In this document: one piece after another, positions 53,744 through 64,000 of the stretch
How positions within the stretch are numbered: position 1 is the first letter of the stretch
How the letters are laid out: each line of letters opens with the position of its first letter
Assembly (NCBI GenBank): GCA_033675265.1
Contig: JAUJYZ010001280.1
Span: 660,501 to 724,500, forward strand
Source: Actinostola sp. cb2023
Taxonomy: Eukaryota > Cnidaria > Anthozoa > Actiniaria > Actinostolidae
Direction: 5' to 3'
Length of the DNA stretch: 64,000 bases
Notes under the pieces: model-generated
Database searches by the model: none
Seen by the model: only the letters and a program-made list of their open reading frames with translations
Told to the model about the DNA's origin: nothing
Position numbers and translations under genes: made by a program

Positions 53744-56700
53744 TAGATGGGATACCGAGCGTCAAAATAGGACCCATCGTGCTTTGTAGATGGGATACCG
53801 GCTATCAAAATACGACCAATCGTGCTTTGTAGATGCGCTACCGCCTATCAAAATACGACCAATCGTGCTTTGTAGATGGGATACCGGCTATCAAAATACG
53901 ACCAATCGTGCTTTGTAGATGGGATACCGGCTATCAAAATACGACCAATCGTGCTTTGTAGATGGGCTACCGCCTATCAAAATACGACCAATCGTGCTTT
54001 GTAGATGGGATACCGCCTATCAAAGTACGACCAATCGTACTTTGTAGATGGGCTACCGGCTATCAAAATAGGACCAATCGTGCTTTGTAGATGGGATACC
54101 GGCTATCAAAATAGGACCCATCGTGCTTTGAAGATGGGATACCGGCTATCAAAATAGGACACATCGTGCTTTGTAGATGGGATACCGGCTATCAAAATAC
54201 GACCCATCGTGCTTTGTAGATGGGATAACGGCTATCAAAATAGGACACATCGTGCTTTGTAGATGGGATACCGAGCGTCAAAATAGGACCCATCGTGCTT
54301 TGTAGATGGGCTACCGGCTATCAAAATACGACCAATCGTGCTTTGTAGATGGGCTACCGCCTATCAAAATACGACCAATCGTGCTTTGTAGATGGGATAC
54401 CGGCTATCAAAATAGGACACATCGTGCTTTGTAGATGGGATAACGGCTATCAAAATAGGACCAATCGTGCTTTGTAGATGGGATAACGGCTATCAAAATA
54501 CGACCAATCGTGCTTTGTAGATGGGATACCGGCTATCAAAATAGGACCAATCGTGCTTTGTAGATGGGATACCGGCTATCAAAATAGGGGACACATCGTG
54601 CTTTGTAGATGGGATAACGGCTATCAAAATAGGACCAATCGTGCTTTGTAGATGGGATAACGGCTATCAAAATACGACCAATCGTGCTTTGTAGATGGGA
54701 TACCGGCTATCAAAATAGGACACATCGTGCTTTGTAGATGGGATAACGGCTATCAAAATAGGACCAATCGTGCTTTGTAGATGGGATAACGGCTATCAAA
54801 ATACGACCCATCGTGCTTTGTAGATGGGATAACGGCTATCAAAATAGGACACATCGTGCTTTGTAGATGGGATACAGGCTATCAAAATAGGACCCATCGT
54901 GCTTTGAAGATGGGATACCGGCTATCAAAATAGGACACATCGTGCTATGTAGATGGGATACCGGCTATCAAAATACGACCCATCGTGCTTTGTAGATGGG
55001 ATAACGGCTATCAAAATAGGACACATCGTGCTTTGTAGATGGGATACCGAGCGTCAAAATAGGACCCATCGTGCTTTGTAGATGGGCTACCGCCTATCAA
55101 AATACGACCAATCGTGCTTTGTAGATGGGATACCGGCTATCAAAATAGGACACATCGTGCTTTGTAGATGGGATAACGGCTATCAAAATAGGACCATGCA
55201 ATCGTGCTTTGTAGATGGGATAACGGCTATCAAAATACGACCCATCGTGCTTTGTAGATGGGATAACGGCTATCAAAATAGGACACATCGTGCTTTGTAG
55301 ATGGGATACCGAGCGTCAAAATAGGACCCATCGTGCTTTGAAGATGGGATACCGGCTATCAAAATAGGACACATCGTGCTTTGTAGATGGGATAACGGCT
55401 ATCAAAATACGACCCATCGTGCTTTGTAGATGGGATAACGGCTATCAAAATAGGACACATCGTGCTTTGTAGATGGGATACCGCCTATCAAAATAGGACC
55501 AATCGTGCTTTGTAGATGGGATACCGGCTATCAAAATACGACCAATCGTGCTTTGTAGATGGGATACCGAGCGTCAAAATAGGACCAATCGTGCTTTGTA
55601 GATGGGATAACGGCTATCAAAATAGGACACATCGTGCTTTGTAGATGGGATACCGAGCGTCAAAATAGGACACATCGTGCTTTGTAGATGGGATACCGCC
55701 TATCAAAATACGACCAATCGTGCTTTGTAGATGGGATACCGGCTATCAAAATAGGACACATCGTGCTTTGTAGATGGGCTACCGGCTATCAAAATACGAC
55801 CAATCGTGCTTTGTAGATGGGATAACGGCTATCAAAATAGGACCAATCGTGCTTTGTAGATGGGATAACGGCTATCAAAATACGACCAATCGTGCTTTGT
55901 AGATGGGATACCGGCTATCAAAATAGGACACATCGTGCTTTGTAGATGGGATAACGGCTATCAAAATAGGACCAATCGTGCTTTGTAGATGGGATAACGG
56001 CTATCAAAATACGACCCATCGTGCTTTGTAGATGGGATAACGGCTATCAAAATAGGACACATCGTGCTTTGTAGATGGGATACAGGCTATCAAAATAGGA
56101 CCCATCGTGCTTTGAAGATGGGATACCGGCTATCAAAATAGGACACATCGTGCTATGTAGATGGGATACCGGCTATCAAAATACGACCCATCGTGCTTTG
56201 TAGATGGGATAACGGCTATCAAAATAGGACACATCGTGCTTTGTAGATGGGATACCGAGCGTCAAAATAGGACCCATCGTGCTTTGTAGATGGGCTACCG
56301 CCTATCAAAATACGACCAATCGTGCTTTGTAGATGGGATACCGGCTATCAAAATAGGACACATCGTGCTTTGTAGATGGGATAACGGCTATCAAAATAGG
56401 ACCAATCGTGCTTTGTAGATGGGATAACGGCTATCAAAATACGACCCATCGTGCTTTGTAGATGGGATAACGGCTATCAAAATAGGACACATCGTGCTTT
56501 GTAGATGGGATACCGAGCGTCAAAATAGGACCCATCGTGCTTTGAAGATGGGATACCGGCTATCAAAATAGGACACATCGTGCTTTGTAGATGGGATAAC
56601 GGCTATCAAAATACGACCCATCGTGCTTTGTAGATGGGATAACGGCTATCAAAATAGGACACATCGTGCTTTGTAGATGGGATACCGCCTATCAAAATAG

Positions 56701-57008
56701 GACCAATCGTGCTTTGTAGATGGGATACCGGCTATCAAAATACGACCAATCGTGCTTTGTAGATGGGATACCGAGCGTCAAAATAGGACCAATCGTGCTT
56801 TGTAGATGGGATAACGGCTATCAAAATAGGACACATCGTGCTTTGTAGATGGGATACCGAGCGTCAAAATAGGACACATCGTGCTTTGTAGATGGGATAC
56901 CGCCTATCAAAATACGACCAATCGTGCTTTGTAAATGGGATACCGGCTATCAAAATAGGACCAATCGTGCTTTGTAGATGGGATACCGGCTATCAAAATA
57001 GGACACAT
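53744..57008 (+). repeat. 43-bp satellite, about 76 units, with a 28-unit higher-order repeat
   Basis: Consensus GATGGGATACCGGCTATCAA, AATACGACCAATCGTGCTTT, GTA. Variant positions (ATACC/ATAAC/CTACC; GGCTATC/CCTATC/GAGCGTC; CGACCA/GGACCA/GGACAC) occur in the same order at an offset of 1208 bp (for example 55043 and 56251; also the rare GATACAGGC and GTGCTATGTAG variants). That offset is 28 units plus a 4-base insertion (ATGC near 55197) in the first copy. A 174-bp insertion at 57009-57182 separates a last unit. Short frames on both strands inside are repeat artefacts. Confidence 0.97.
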
Positions 57009-57182
57009 AGTAAGTAAGTAAGTAAGTAAGACTTTATTTAAAGAGGGTAACACGTGACAGTATAGAAGTAACTGATAAACTTGTGGCCCTAACAAAAACT
57101 TAAAAAGAAAATAAATATATGATATATAATATACAAAATATGTAAACTAAAAAAATGCTAAAAACTACTATAACTATACTAC
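57009..57182. mobile_element. Insertion with (TAAG)n-ACTTTATTTAAAGAG end
   Basis: GTAAGTAAGTAAGTAAGTAAG followed by ACTTTATTTAAAGAGGGTAA, then AT-rich sequence. It resembles other microsatellite-ACTTTATT tails in the window, probably a truncated non-LTR/SINE element on the minus strand. Confidence 0.6.
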
Positions 57183-57235
57183 ACATCGTGCTTTGTAGAT
57201 GGGATACCGGCTATCAAAATAGGACACATCGTGCA

Positions 57236-57543
57236 TTTCCTGGCAAATACAGAAATTTAGCTGTCTGGTTTTTTTTTCCTTTGGTGAATCAATCTTTGTT
57301 CTGTTGTAATAAGATTAAGATATGAACGACAGTCTACCTTCCGTCTTCACGCCACGCCTTGTTATAGAAAGGTGTTGCTTTGTATTGTGAGTAGTAGAGG
57401 TCGTAGAGATACCAACCGAGTCTCAGTGCTACTCGAGACCATAGATGATAGGTTTTAATATTGTTGGCTTGTCTCATTCATATATACGATTTTTCCTTTT
57501 GCTGTTCGTGTGTCGATCCTTGTTTGTCCTTTTTATAACGGTG
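57236..57543. other. No feature beyond a possible 5' flank
   Basis: Pyrimidine-rich stretches precede the ATG at 57544; no promoter element could be supported. Confidence 0.4.
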
Positions 57544-57854
57544 ATGCCCTCGTCGAAATCGTGGATCCGCTACAAGGTAAGTTATTCTTCTGAAAAGTTT
57601 CAACCTTTAATTTGTGTAAAGTGATAACCTATCTCAGTGTTTTTATTATTTGCTTGGTCTTATTATTTTTGTAGGCAAATCGACACCTAAAACAACACAA
57701 CATCAATTACTATAAACTTGGGGATATATTTGGTTGGATTCGTGAAGACGGAGAGAGCCCTTCTGTTGTTAAAAAGGATGGTTTTGTATGTCGGGCGGCC
57801 GCGTGTTATTTCAAGGCACAGGGGCACATCGGGGAATGGGGAGTACTTGGTTAA
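57544..57854 (+). CDS. Candidate small two-exon gene, unknown function
   Basis: Exon 1 57544-57576 (MPSSKSWIRYK) ends at a consensus donor AAG|GTAAGT. A pyrimidine-rich acceptor (TTATTATTTTTGTAG) at 57674 opens exon 2, 57675-57854, which stays in frame and ends at TAA. The product is 70 residues and begins the second exon ANRHLKQHNINYYKLGDIFG, later CRAAACYFKAQGHIGEWGVL. Both splice sites are good and amino-acid use is balanced. A longer frame (57718-57960) overlaps in another phase and is judged a shadow. No family was recognised. It may be the start of a longer gene. Confidence 0.4.
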
Positions 57855-58274
57855 AAAATGGCTAGGTATTTGCGGCGAGATGTTCAGACATGGACCCTGT
57901 TTTTGGAATTTGTCACTCGAAAACCTGCATGGATTTACGAATTTCCCAAATAAAAAATAACCTGGATTTACGAATTTTTATTGACGATCTGATACGATGC
58001 ATTCGTCAGGATATTTTGCCAGACTAACACTATAACACCTTTACGTCTGACTGACGGGATTTCAATTGACTGATGCATGTATATACTTGAATGCAGTCTT
58101 GCTAGCTAGTTATTTAATTTGTTGTACAATATCAATATATTGCTCGTTCAATATCAAACAAAACCTTTTGAAACTTTGTAATAATGCTATAAATTGTGAT
58201 ATGCTCTTTCTTGTGATGGGGTTCATTTTTTAAAAACTGAAAACTCGTTCCCAGTTCGCTATTTTACTATTTTT
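57855..58274. other. No gene seen
   Basis: AT-rich, with nothing recognisable. Confidence 0.45.
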
Positions 58275-58354
58275 GCTGACGCAGCGAGCGAGCGAGCAAG
58301 GAAGCAATTCTAATTCATTCACGTAGGCAGAAAAAATCTCGATTTTTACCCGGA

Positions 58355-58575
58355 ATGCAGTTTCCAATAACCATCATGCAATTCTCAATAACCATCATGC
58401 AATTCTCAATAACCATCATGCAATTCTCAATAACCATCATGCAATTCTCAATAACCATCATGCAATTCTCAATAACCATCATGCAATTCTCAATAACCAT
58501 CATGCAATTCTCAATAACCATCATGCAATTCTCAATAACCATCATGCAATTCTCAATAACCACAATGCTTTTCGC
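58355..58575 (+). repeat. 21-bp tandem array, about ten copies
   Basis: Unit CCATCATGCAATTCTCAATAA. Because 21 is a multiple of three, both strands stay open, giving MQFSITI or MVIENC repeats that should not be taken for proteins. Confidence 0.95.
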
Positions 58576-59177
58576 GCCGACTCCTACATAGATATATAGA
58601 GATAGATAGATAGATAGATAGTTTATCACGCTATCGTGTGTCAGTTTCACTGAGTGTGAATTAGTCCAGTCATTCTACGGTTTAGGTTGGAACAAATTGC
58701 AACAGAAAGTTTCTCATCGCTATTCAACCAAGATGGGTTACCTAAACAACATACTAAAAGTCCTCAAAAATCCCTTCGGTGGAACATGTCGAAAATTAGG
58801 ATTAAAGATTTCGTGGTTTCACCACAGGGATCCCGCGTCGAGCAAAATAAATTATATTTAAACAAATACATTTATCCAACTTTTTTCTTTGATTTTTAAT
58901 TTCCAAGATCTTCAATGTTATTTCTGTTGTGGTTGAAGTTACTTTATTAACACAAAAGTACTTGAAATGCAGGGGAAATGTCCCTAGGCCATGACCCTTA
59001 CCACAGGGATCCCAATATGTAGAAAATAGAATTTTCAATAAAAAAATCGATTTCCTGCTTTATGTTTGATTGTTTCTTGGTTATTCGTTGCGTTGTATAG
59101 CCAAATTAGTCTATTCTAAGACTGTTTAACACTAATGACTAATATTAATCAACTATTGAAATACAATAATGATAATA

Positions 59178-59362
59178 GAGTCGTTTTCGTATGAGTGGGA
59201 AACCTACGGTACGGAGTTACGTTAACGGTACGGAGTTACGTTAACGGTACAGAATCGAACACATTATATTCAACCAATCACACTACTGCACGATGATGGC
59301 GCGATACGGTCACTTCATGGCACGTACCGTAACTACTTCCCACTCATACGAAAAACGACTCT
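59178..59362. mobile_element. MITE, TAGAGTCGTTTTCGTATGAG ends
   Basis: TAGAGTCGTTTTCGTATGAGTGGGAA pairs with its inverse at 59338-59362. It is present only in the left arm of the large palindrome, so it inserted after the palindrome formed. ACGGTACGGAGTTACGTTA is duplicated inside. Confidence 0.85.
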
Positions 59363-60096
59363 AATTGGTTGCATTAAGGTTATATTTATAACTTAAGTAA
59401 TAATAAAGTCACATAATAATTATGATAATGACCATAAGATAAAATATTATACCAAGCAGAATTAAGATTTAAAGCTTAATACAACTAAAACATATTGTTA
59501 GTCAGACTCATCCAAACCAAGCTAGGTCTCGCGTGCTGGAGTTAGAATAACTTTGGCCTTTGCATGTACCACATGCAGCCGAGCAATCCAGGTAGTACTT
59601 TTTGCACGTACACCTGCGCAAGTGCTACCTGATCTGACTTGCAGCCATCTGATCATCTCAATTAGTATAGTGCGCTATGGGCTTGTGGTAATTCAGTTAG
59701 GATAGGAAGTGGCTTCCCATCCGCTAAGTGTCATCCCCAGTCAAAAGGCTGTCGCTGTTCGCAACCTCTATCCATTCCTGGATCTGGTAGTACACACGTA
59801 GAATGTGCAGGTATGTAGCAGTAGCTGATGTGGGTGGAAGGCTTTCAGGTTGAACAAATTACGATCACTTGGCTACCTTTTGGCAAAAACGGGTGTATCG
59901 TAGAGAGTCTGCAATTAGCCTCTCCTATGAACCATCACTGTACAAAGAGAGAAGTGCTTTCTCTCCTGCCACAAAGATGTATTCCTTTCTACTAGTTATA
60001 CCCGCTGGTCGATCAAAGATTTCTGCTTGTTGAAGGAATCTGCATGGAATCTGTTTCAATCATTTTTAAAGCTGATGCAAAGCATAAAGTGTGTGC

Positions 60097-60413
60097 AAAA
60101 ACAGGTGCGGTAATACGAGCAACAAAAGTATGCAACTTTTCGCGCAACATTGTTGCGTTGCAAGTTGCAGAGCAATGTTTCTCGTATTACCATCGTTCGC
60201 GCAACTTGTCGCGCAACAAATTAAATTTTCTGAGTTGCAGGTTGCAAAACTTTGTTGCATGAAGTAGAAAGAGCTTCTACTTTGCGCAACAAAATTTTGC
60301 AACCTACAACACGGAGTGTGTTGCGCGACAAGTTGCGCGAACGATGGTAATACGAGAAACATTGCTCTGCAACGCAACAATGTTGCGCGACAAGTTGCAC
60401 GATTTTGTTGAGA
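60097..60413. mobile_element. Foldback element of TTGCGCAAC-type repeats
   Basis: TTGTTGCGTTGCAAGTTGCA…GTATTACCATCGTTCGCGCA pairs with its inverse around 60270. Much of it is variations of CGCGCAACTTG and GCAACA. Confidence 0.85.
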
Positions 60414-60765
60414 ACAGGCCGTGCGAATCCACTTCAACATAATAAATGAATAAATAAATAAACTTTATTTATATAGCGCAAAATATGTAATATTCTAAAG
60501 CGCTTAACACTAAAAACAAAAAATATAAAAAACGATATTTTTAATAATAATAAATCACATTAAGATCAGTGAACTCATAAAAATTATATCAGAAATCGGA
60601 AAAATGTCAGGATGAAAACTAAAGCTAGTGTACCTGTTAGTCTTACTGTGTTATCATGTTGAAGTGGATTCGCACGGCCTGTTCTTCTAGCCAGAGCCCA
60701 AGCCAAGGCAACAGAACAGGAGAGTATGGAACATAAAGAGGACAAAGTCTGCCCTAGGCGCCAAT

Positions 60766-61390
60766 GTGTGCAAAAACCTATTGTTTGTGCATGCAATTCT
60801 AGGGTGCGACACAACATCACGGCTCCATGAGATTGGCAAAGCATTAGCTTTAAAAATATTGAAACAGATTCCATGCAGATTCCTTCAAAAATCAGAAATC
60901 TTTGATCGACCATCGGGTACTGTAACTACAAAGGAAGACATCATTGTGGCAGGAGAGAAATAACTTCTCTCGATATTTGTACAGTGATGGTTCAGAGGAG
61001 AGGCTAATTGTAGACTCTCTACGATACACCCGTCTTTGCCAAAAGGTAGCCACTGGATTGTAATTTGTTCAACCTGAAAACCTTCCACCCACTCTCAGCT
61101 GTTGATGCAATCTGACCACAGTCTATACGTGTGTACTACCAGATCCAGGAATGGAAAGAGGTTGCGAACAGCTACAGCCTTTTGACTGGGGATGACACTT
61201 AGCGGATGGGAAGCCATTAACTGAATTACCACAAGCCCATAGCGCACTATACTAATTGAAATGATCAGATGGCTGCAAGTCAGATCAGGTAGCACTTGCA
61301 CTTGTACGTGCAAAAAGTACGACATGGATTGCTCGGCTGCATGTGGTACATGCAAAGGCCAAAGTTATTCTAACTCCAGCACGTCAGACC
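60766..61390 (+). pseudogene. Decayed transposon protein (GCDTTS motif and cysteine-rich C-terminus)
   Basis: An open stretch reads LLFVHAILGCDTTSRLHEIG, then KSEIFDRPSGTVTTKEDIIV and AGEK. After several stops a cysteine cluster (DCSAACGTCKGQ) follows near 61330-61365. HA-x-x-GCDTTS…G followed by a late Cys-rich tail is a combination I associate with repetitive transposon-type proteins of marine invertebrates; this is from memory. The same cysteine tail is present, inverted, near 59530-59590 in the other arm. Confidence 0.5.
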
Positions 61391-62096
61391 TTGGTTTGGA
61401 TAAGTCTGACTAACAATATGTTTTAGTTGTTTTAAGCTTATCTTAATTCTGATTAGTATAATATTTTTATCTTATGGTCATTATATCTTAATTATTATCA
61501 TTATTGTATTTCAATAGTTGATTAATATTAGTCATTAGTGTTAAACAGTCTTAGAATAGACTAATTTGGCTATACAACGCAACGAATAACCAAGAACCAA
61601 TCAAACATAAAGCAGGAAATCGACTTTTTGATTGAAAATTCAATTTTCTACGTATTGGGATCCCTGTGGTAAGGGTCATGGCCTAGGGACATTTCCCCTG
61701 CATTTCAAGTACTTTTGTGTTAATAAAGTAACTTCAACCACAACAGAAATAATATTGAAAATATTGGAAATTAAAAATCAAAGAAAAAAGTCGGATAAAT
61801 GTATTTGTTTAAATATAATTCATTTTGCTCGACGCGGGATCCCTGTGGTGAAACCACGAAATCTTTAATCCTAATTTTCGGCATGTTCCACCGAAGGGAT
61901 TTTTGAGGACTTTCAGTATGTTGTTTAGGTAACCCATCTTGGTTGAATAGCGATGAGAAACTTTCTGTTGCAATTTGTTCCAACTTGACCCCAAAAATTT
62001 CATAGGATGACTGGACTAAATATTCGCATTGAAATCTCAATTATAAGTAATACATTAGTTATTCATAAGCTATATATTCAAAACAAAGAAAGGTAG

Positions 62097-62455
62097 ACAA
62101 ACTACGCTGTTATATTATTATTCTTCGTTCTCAAACGAAACGAAGTCGGAGTTTTAATGTAACGAAATGCGTATCACAAACTACGCTGTTATATTATTAT
62201 TCTTCGTTCTCAAACGAAACGAAGTCGGAGTTTTAATGTAGCGAAATGCGTATCACAAACTACGCTGTTATATTATTATTCTTCGTTCTCAAACGAAACG
62301 AAGTCAGAGTTTTAATGTAGCGAAATGCGTATCACAAACTACGCTGTTATATTATTATTCTTCGTTCTCAAACGAAACGAAGTCAGAGTTTTAATGTGAC
62401 GAAATGCGTATCACAAACTACGCTGTTATATTATTATTCTTCGTTCTCAAAAGAA
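62097..62455 (+). repeat. 79-bp tandem array, five copies
   Basis: Unit: CAAACTACGCTGTTATATTA, TTATTCTTCGTTCTCAAACG, AAACGAAGTCGGAGTTTTAA, TGTAGCGAAATGCGTATCA. Each has a small palindrome TTCGTTCTCAAACGAA. Confidence 0.93.
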
Positions 62456-62586
62456 GCGCTGGCGACTGAAGTCACTCGGAGTGGCCCGGTCGAAGCCGTA
62501 AAAGGCGCATCTATACTACGATCGACGGCAAATACAACGTCCAACAACGAACTTTTGAAACTCAGTTTATACTCGCGGAAAACTCT

Positions 62587-62693
62587 ACCAATACACACTA
62601 TTAGACACTCACTCTTTTGTTGTCTTTTGTTACTTTGCATCTAATATACACTGACAGCTAATTAGTAGTGCCCAGGTTTATTGGAATCACTCT
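62587..62693. mobile_element. MITE, AGAGTGATTCC family, truncated inverted copy 3
   Basis: Inverse of 24218-24366 lacking one end. Confidence 0.85.
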
Positions 62694-62839
62694 AAGCTCT
62701 CCGGCACCAACTCTTATCCACAGCTACTAACATTGCATTCACCGTCAGCATTCACTGCTGTTATAGGTAGGCCTAGTGTATTTTGTAAATGGGAACGTTT
62801 TTGAAACAGGTCTATATTCTTATACGATTGGTCGTACTT

Positions 62840-62982
62840 TGATAGGCGGTATCCCATCTACAAAGCACGATTGGTCCTATTTTGATAGCCGGTAGCCCAT
62901 CTACAAAGCACGATTGGTCGTACTTTGATAGGCGGTATCCCATCTACAAAGCACGATTGGTCGTACTTTGATAGCCGCCCTT
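62840..62982 (-). repeat. Inverted outpost of the 43-bp satellite, 3.4 units
   Basis: TACAAAGCACGATTGGTCGT, ACTTTGATAGGCGGTATCCC is the complement of the satellite consensus at 53744-57008, 5.6 kb away. Confidence 0.95.
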
Positions 62983-62994
62983 GCGAAATTGAGC

Positions 62995-63285
62995 TTGAAA
63001 TTCTTAAGAATTCCTAAGAATTTGCTAAGAATTCTTAAGAATTTAAACTTAAGAATTCTTAGAAATTCCTAGGAATTCTTTGGATTGTAGGTGTGAATTT
63101 TCACGGTAAATTCGGACGCGAATTTTTAGGAATTCCTAGGAATTCCATAGTTGAAAATGAGCTGGAAATATTCTTTGGAATTCCCAGGAATTCTTGAGAA
63201 TGTCTTATTCACCATGCATTTGGGTGGAAATTGGAAATTTCTAGGAATTTCTAAGAATTCCTAGAAATTGTTGGGAATTTTCTCT
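62995..63285. repeat. Field of AATTC / CCTAGG palindromes
   Basis: Dense variations on GAATTCTTAAGAATTC and GAATTCCTAGGAATTC, each self-complementary, at irregular spacing. It is neither a regular tandem repeat nor a single hairpin. Confidence 0.85.
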
Positions 63286-63901
63286 ACTGTTAATCATTGA
63301 CAAATATTGAATTCATGAAGCTTTTTAATATATTTGATGCTTTCTACTATAATTATTTACATGAATGATTCACAAAGTTTCTTCAGAAGATATTAAATGC
63401 AACAGCATGGTATTGGTTGTAGGCTTTCATGTTATCATCTATTCTTCATGATCAGTAAAACATCAATTGATCAAGCACAAGATATTCAAACTGAAATTTT
63501 AAGAGACAAAACTATGTTTTATAGGTGTATAGTACCCAATATTTCAAGTACAGATGTATGAAATTACTTAAGCCTATATACAAGAAACAGTTGGGAATTG
63601 GAGTTATAATTACTGTAGCAATTTAGAATTCAGAATTAAAACTACACATACAGTACACTGTATAATAAACTCGAGAAGTTCAACCTCAAAACAGTAGTAT
63701 TTGGGACTCAACTTTAGTATCCATCATGTGTTGTTATAAAAGAGGTTGCCATTAAGTTCATCAAAGAGCTAGGTACAGCGTAATTCGTAAATATAATGAA
63801 TCAACCGTTGATACTAAAGTAAAGTACGAACCGATCTCACGAATACGGAATAGCCATCTAATCTTACCTCAAAAGAAGCGTATATGTATTTCTCACTTCA
63901 G
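63286..63901. other. No gene seen; presumed intron or flank
   Basis: AT-rich; ends in TATTTCTCACTTCAG, a good splice acceptor for the exon that follows. Confidence 0.45.
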
Positions 63902-64000
63902 ATTTTCGGCATTATCCATATCCTAACACATGCATGAACTGTTCCACACCAATTCCAGGACATTTCATACCAGAAAAGGTCGATTATTTTCCTAATAAAG
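63902..64000 (+). CDS. Partial exon, cysteine-containing extracellular-type sequence
   Basis: Open to the window edge after the acceptor CACTTCAG. It reads FRHYPYPNTCMNCSTPIPGH then FIPEKVDYFPNK. Paired cysteines with Pro/Tyr-rich spacing suggest a small disulfide or zinc module, but it is too short to name. Upstream exons were not found. Confidence 0.35.

Larger units (their letters stand above)
58662..62018. mobile_element. 3.36-kb near-palindromic element with decayed coding arms
   Basis: Ends TAGTCCAGTCAT…/…ATGACTGGACTA with 3-bp duplication AAT (58659-58661, 62019-62021). The empty site is preserved at about 24530-24545. Arms of about 1.4 kb pair through GCAATTTGTTCCAAC, GGGATCCC, TAAGGGTCATGGCC and CTTAGCGGATGGGAAGCC. 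The left arm is minus and the right arm plus for the same decayed coding sequence. The centre holds another foldback (60097-60413) and a microsatellite-tailed insertion (60445-60530). The right arm keeps about 85 bp (60766-60850) missing on the left. Confidence 0.88.
58275..62765 (+). mobile_element. Composite dispersed element, expanded version
   Basis: Inverted, colinear relative of 24150-24975. It has gained a 21-bp array (58355-58575), a GATA run (about 58600-58620), the 3.36-kb palindrome (58662-62018) and the 79-bp array (62097-62455). Confidence 0.75.

Noticed and set aside
55082..55300. Frames of 60-72 codons in the 43-bp satellite
   Set aside because: Repeat translation only; they vanish where units carry indels.
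58315..58650. 111-codon minus frame with MVIENCM repeats
   Set aside because: Product of the 21-bp tandem array.
1..64000. tRNA, rRNA or intact snRNA genes
   Set aside because: None recognised by eye on either strand apart from the broken U6 sequence; a covariance scan would be decisive.

Overview
The window is animal nuclear DNA: low GC, spliced genes, very dense in transposable elements and tandem repeats, with one short assembly gap (28 N at 40579-40606). Host genes with recognisable products are few: two paralogous coiled-coil/TKL-type protein kinases (20038-21719 and 26563-27989), an apparently intronless TRIM-NHL gene (49929-52077) and one exon of a CYLD-like CAP-Gly protein (14467-14626). 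Weaker candidates are a small two-exon gene (57544-57854), a minus-strand ORF (17204-17482), an isolated exon (33060-33237) and a cysteine-containing exon that runs off the right edge (63902-64000). This gene mix together with BEL/Pao and Ty3/gypsy elements and abundant foldback elements suggests an early-branching marine invertebrate, most likely a sponge. The taxon is an inference, not something the sequence proves.

Left 14 kb: a three-level transposon nest. An (AAC/ATC) microsatellite is split by a BEL/Pao LTR retrotransposon (454-13993, 170-bp LTRs, target duplication ACAGC, minus-strand coding, primer site matching tRNA-Tyr). The BEL element is itself interrupted by a Ty3/gypsy element (2345-9195, 202-bp LTRs, target duplication GTGG) and by a foldback TTAA element (12286-12949). 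The gypsy element is unusual: a complete MYND-type zinc finger lies in its own reading frame between Gag and Pol, each step being a -1 change of frame, and its Pol has a long low-complexity tail.

15-49 kb: the two kinases sit among many inverted-repeat elements. These include TTAA elements, TA elements of pogo/mariner style, a family with CACAGG(T/G/C)AGCCCAA ends and 7-8 bp duplications, a CCCGGGGG family, and giant foldbacks at 30290-32104 and 38642-41674. There are also tandem arrays with periods of about 40, 64-65, 89, 119 and 178 bp, a U6 snRNA-derived retrosequence and a possible hammerhead-ribozyme core.

49-64 kb: the TRIM-NHL gene, a 3.3-kb satellite of 43-bp units with a 28-unit higher-order duplication (53744-57008), a small candidate gene, a 3.36-kb near-palindrome (58662-62018) whose empty site is preserved near 24.5 kb, a 79-bp array and a field of AATTC-type palindromes. 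The host genes show no sign of working as one system. What organises the window is successive insertion and amplification of mobile DNA, with repeated conversion of transposon ends into tandem arrays.
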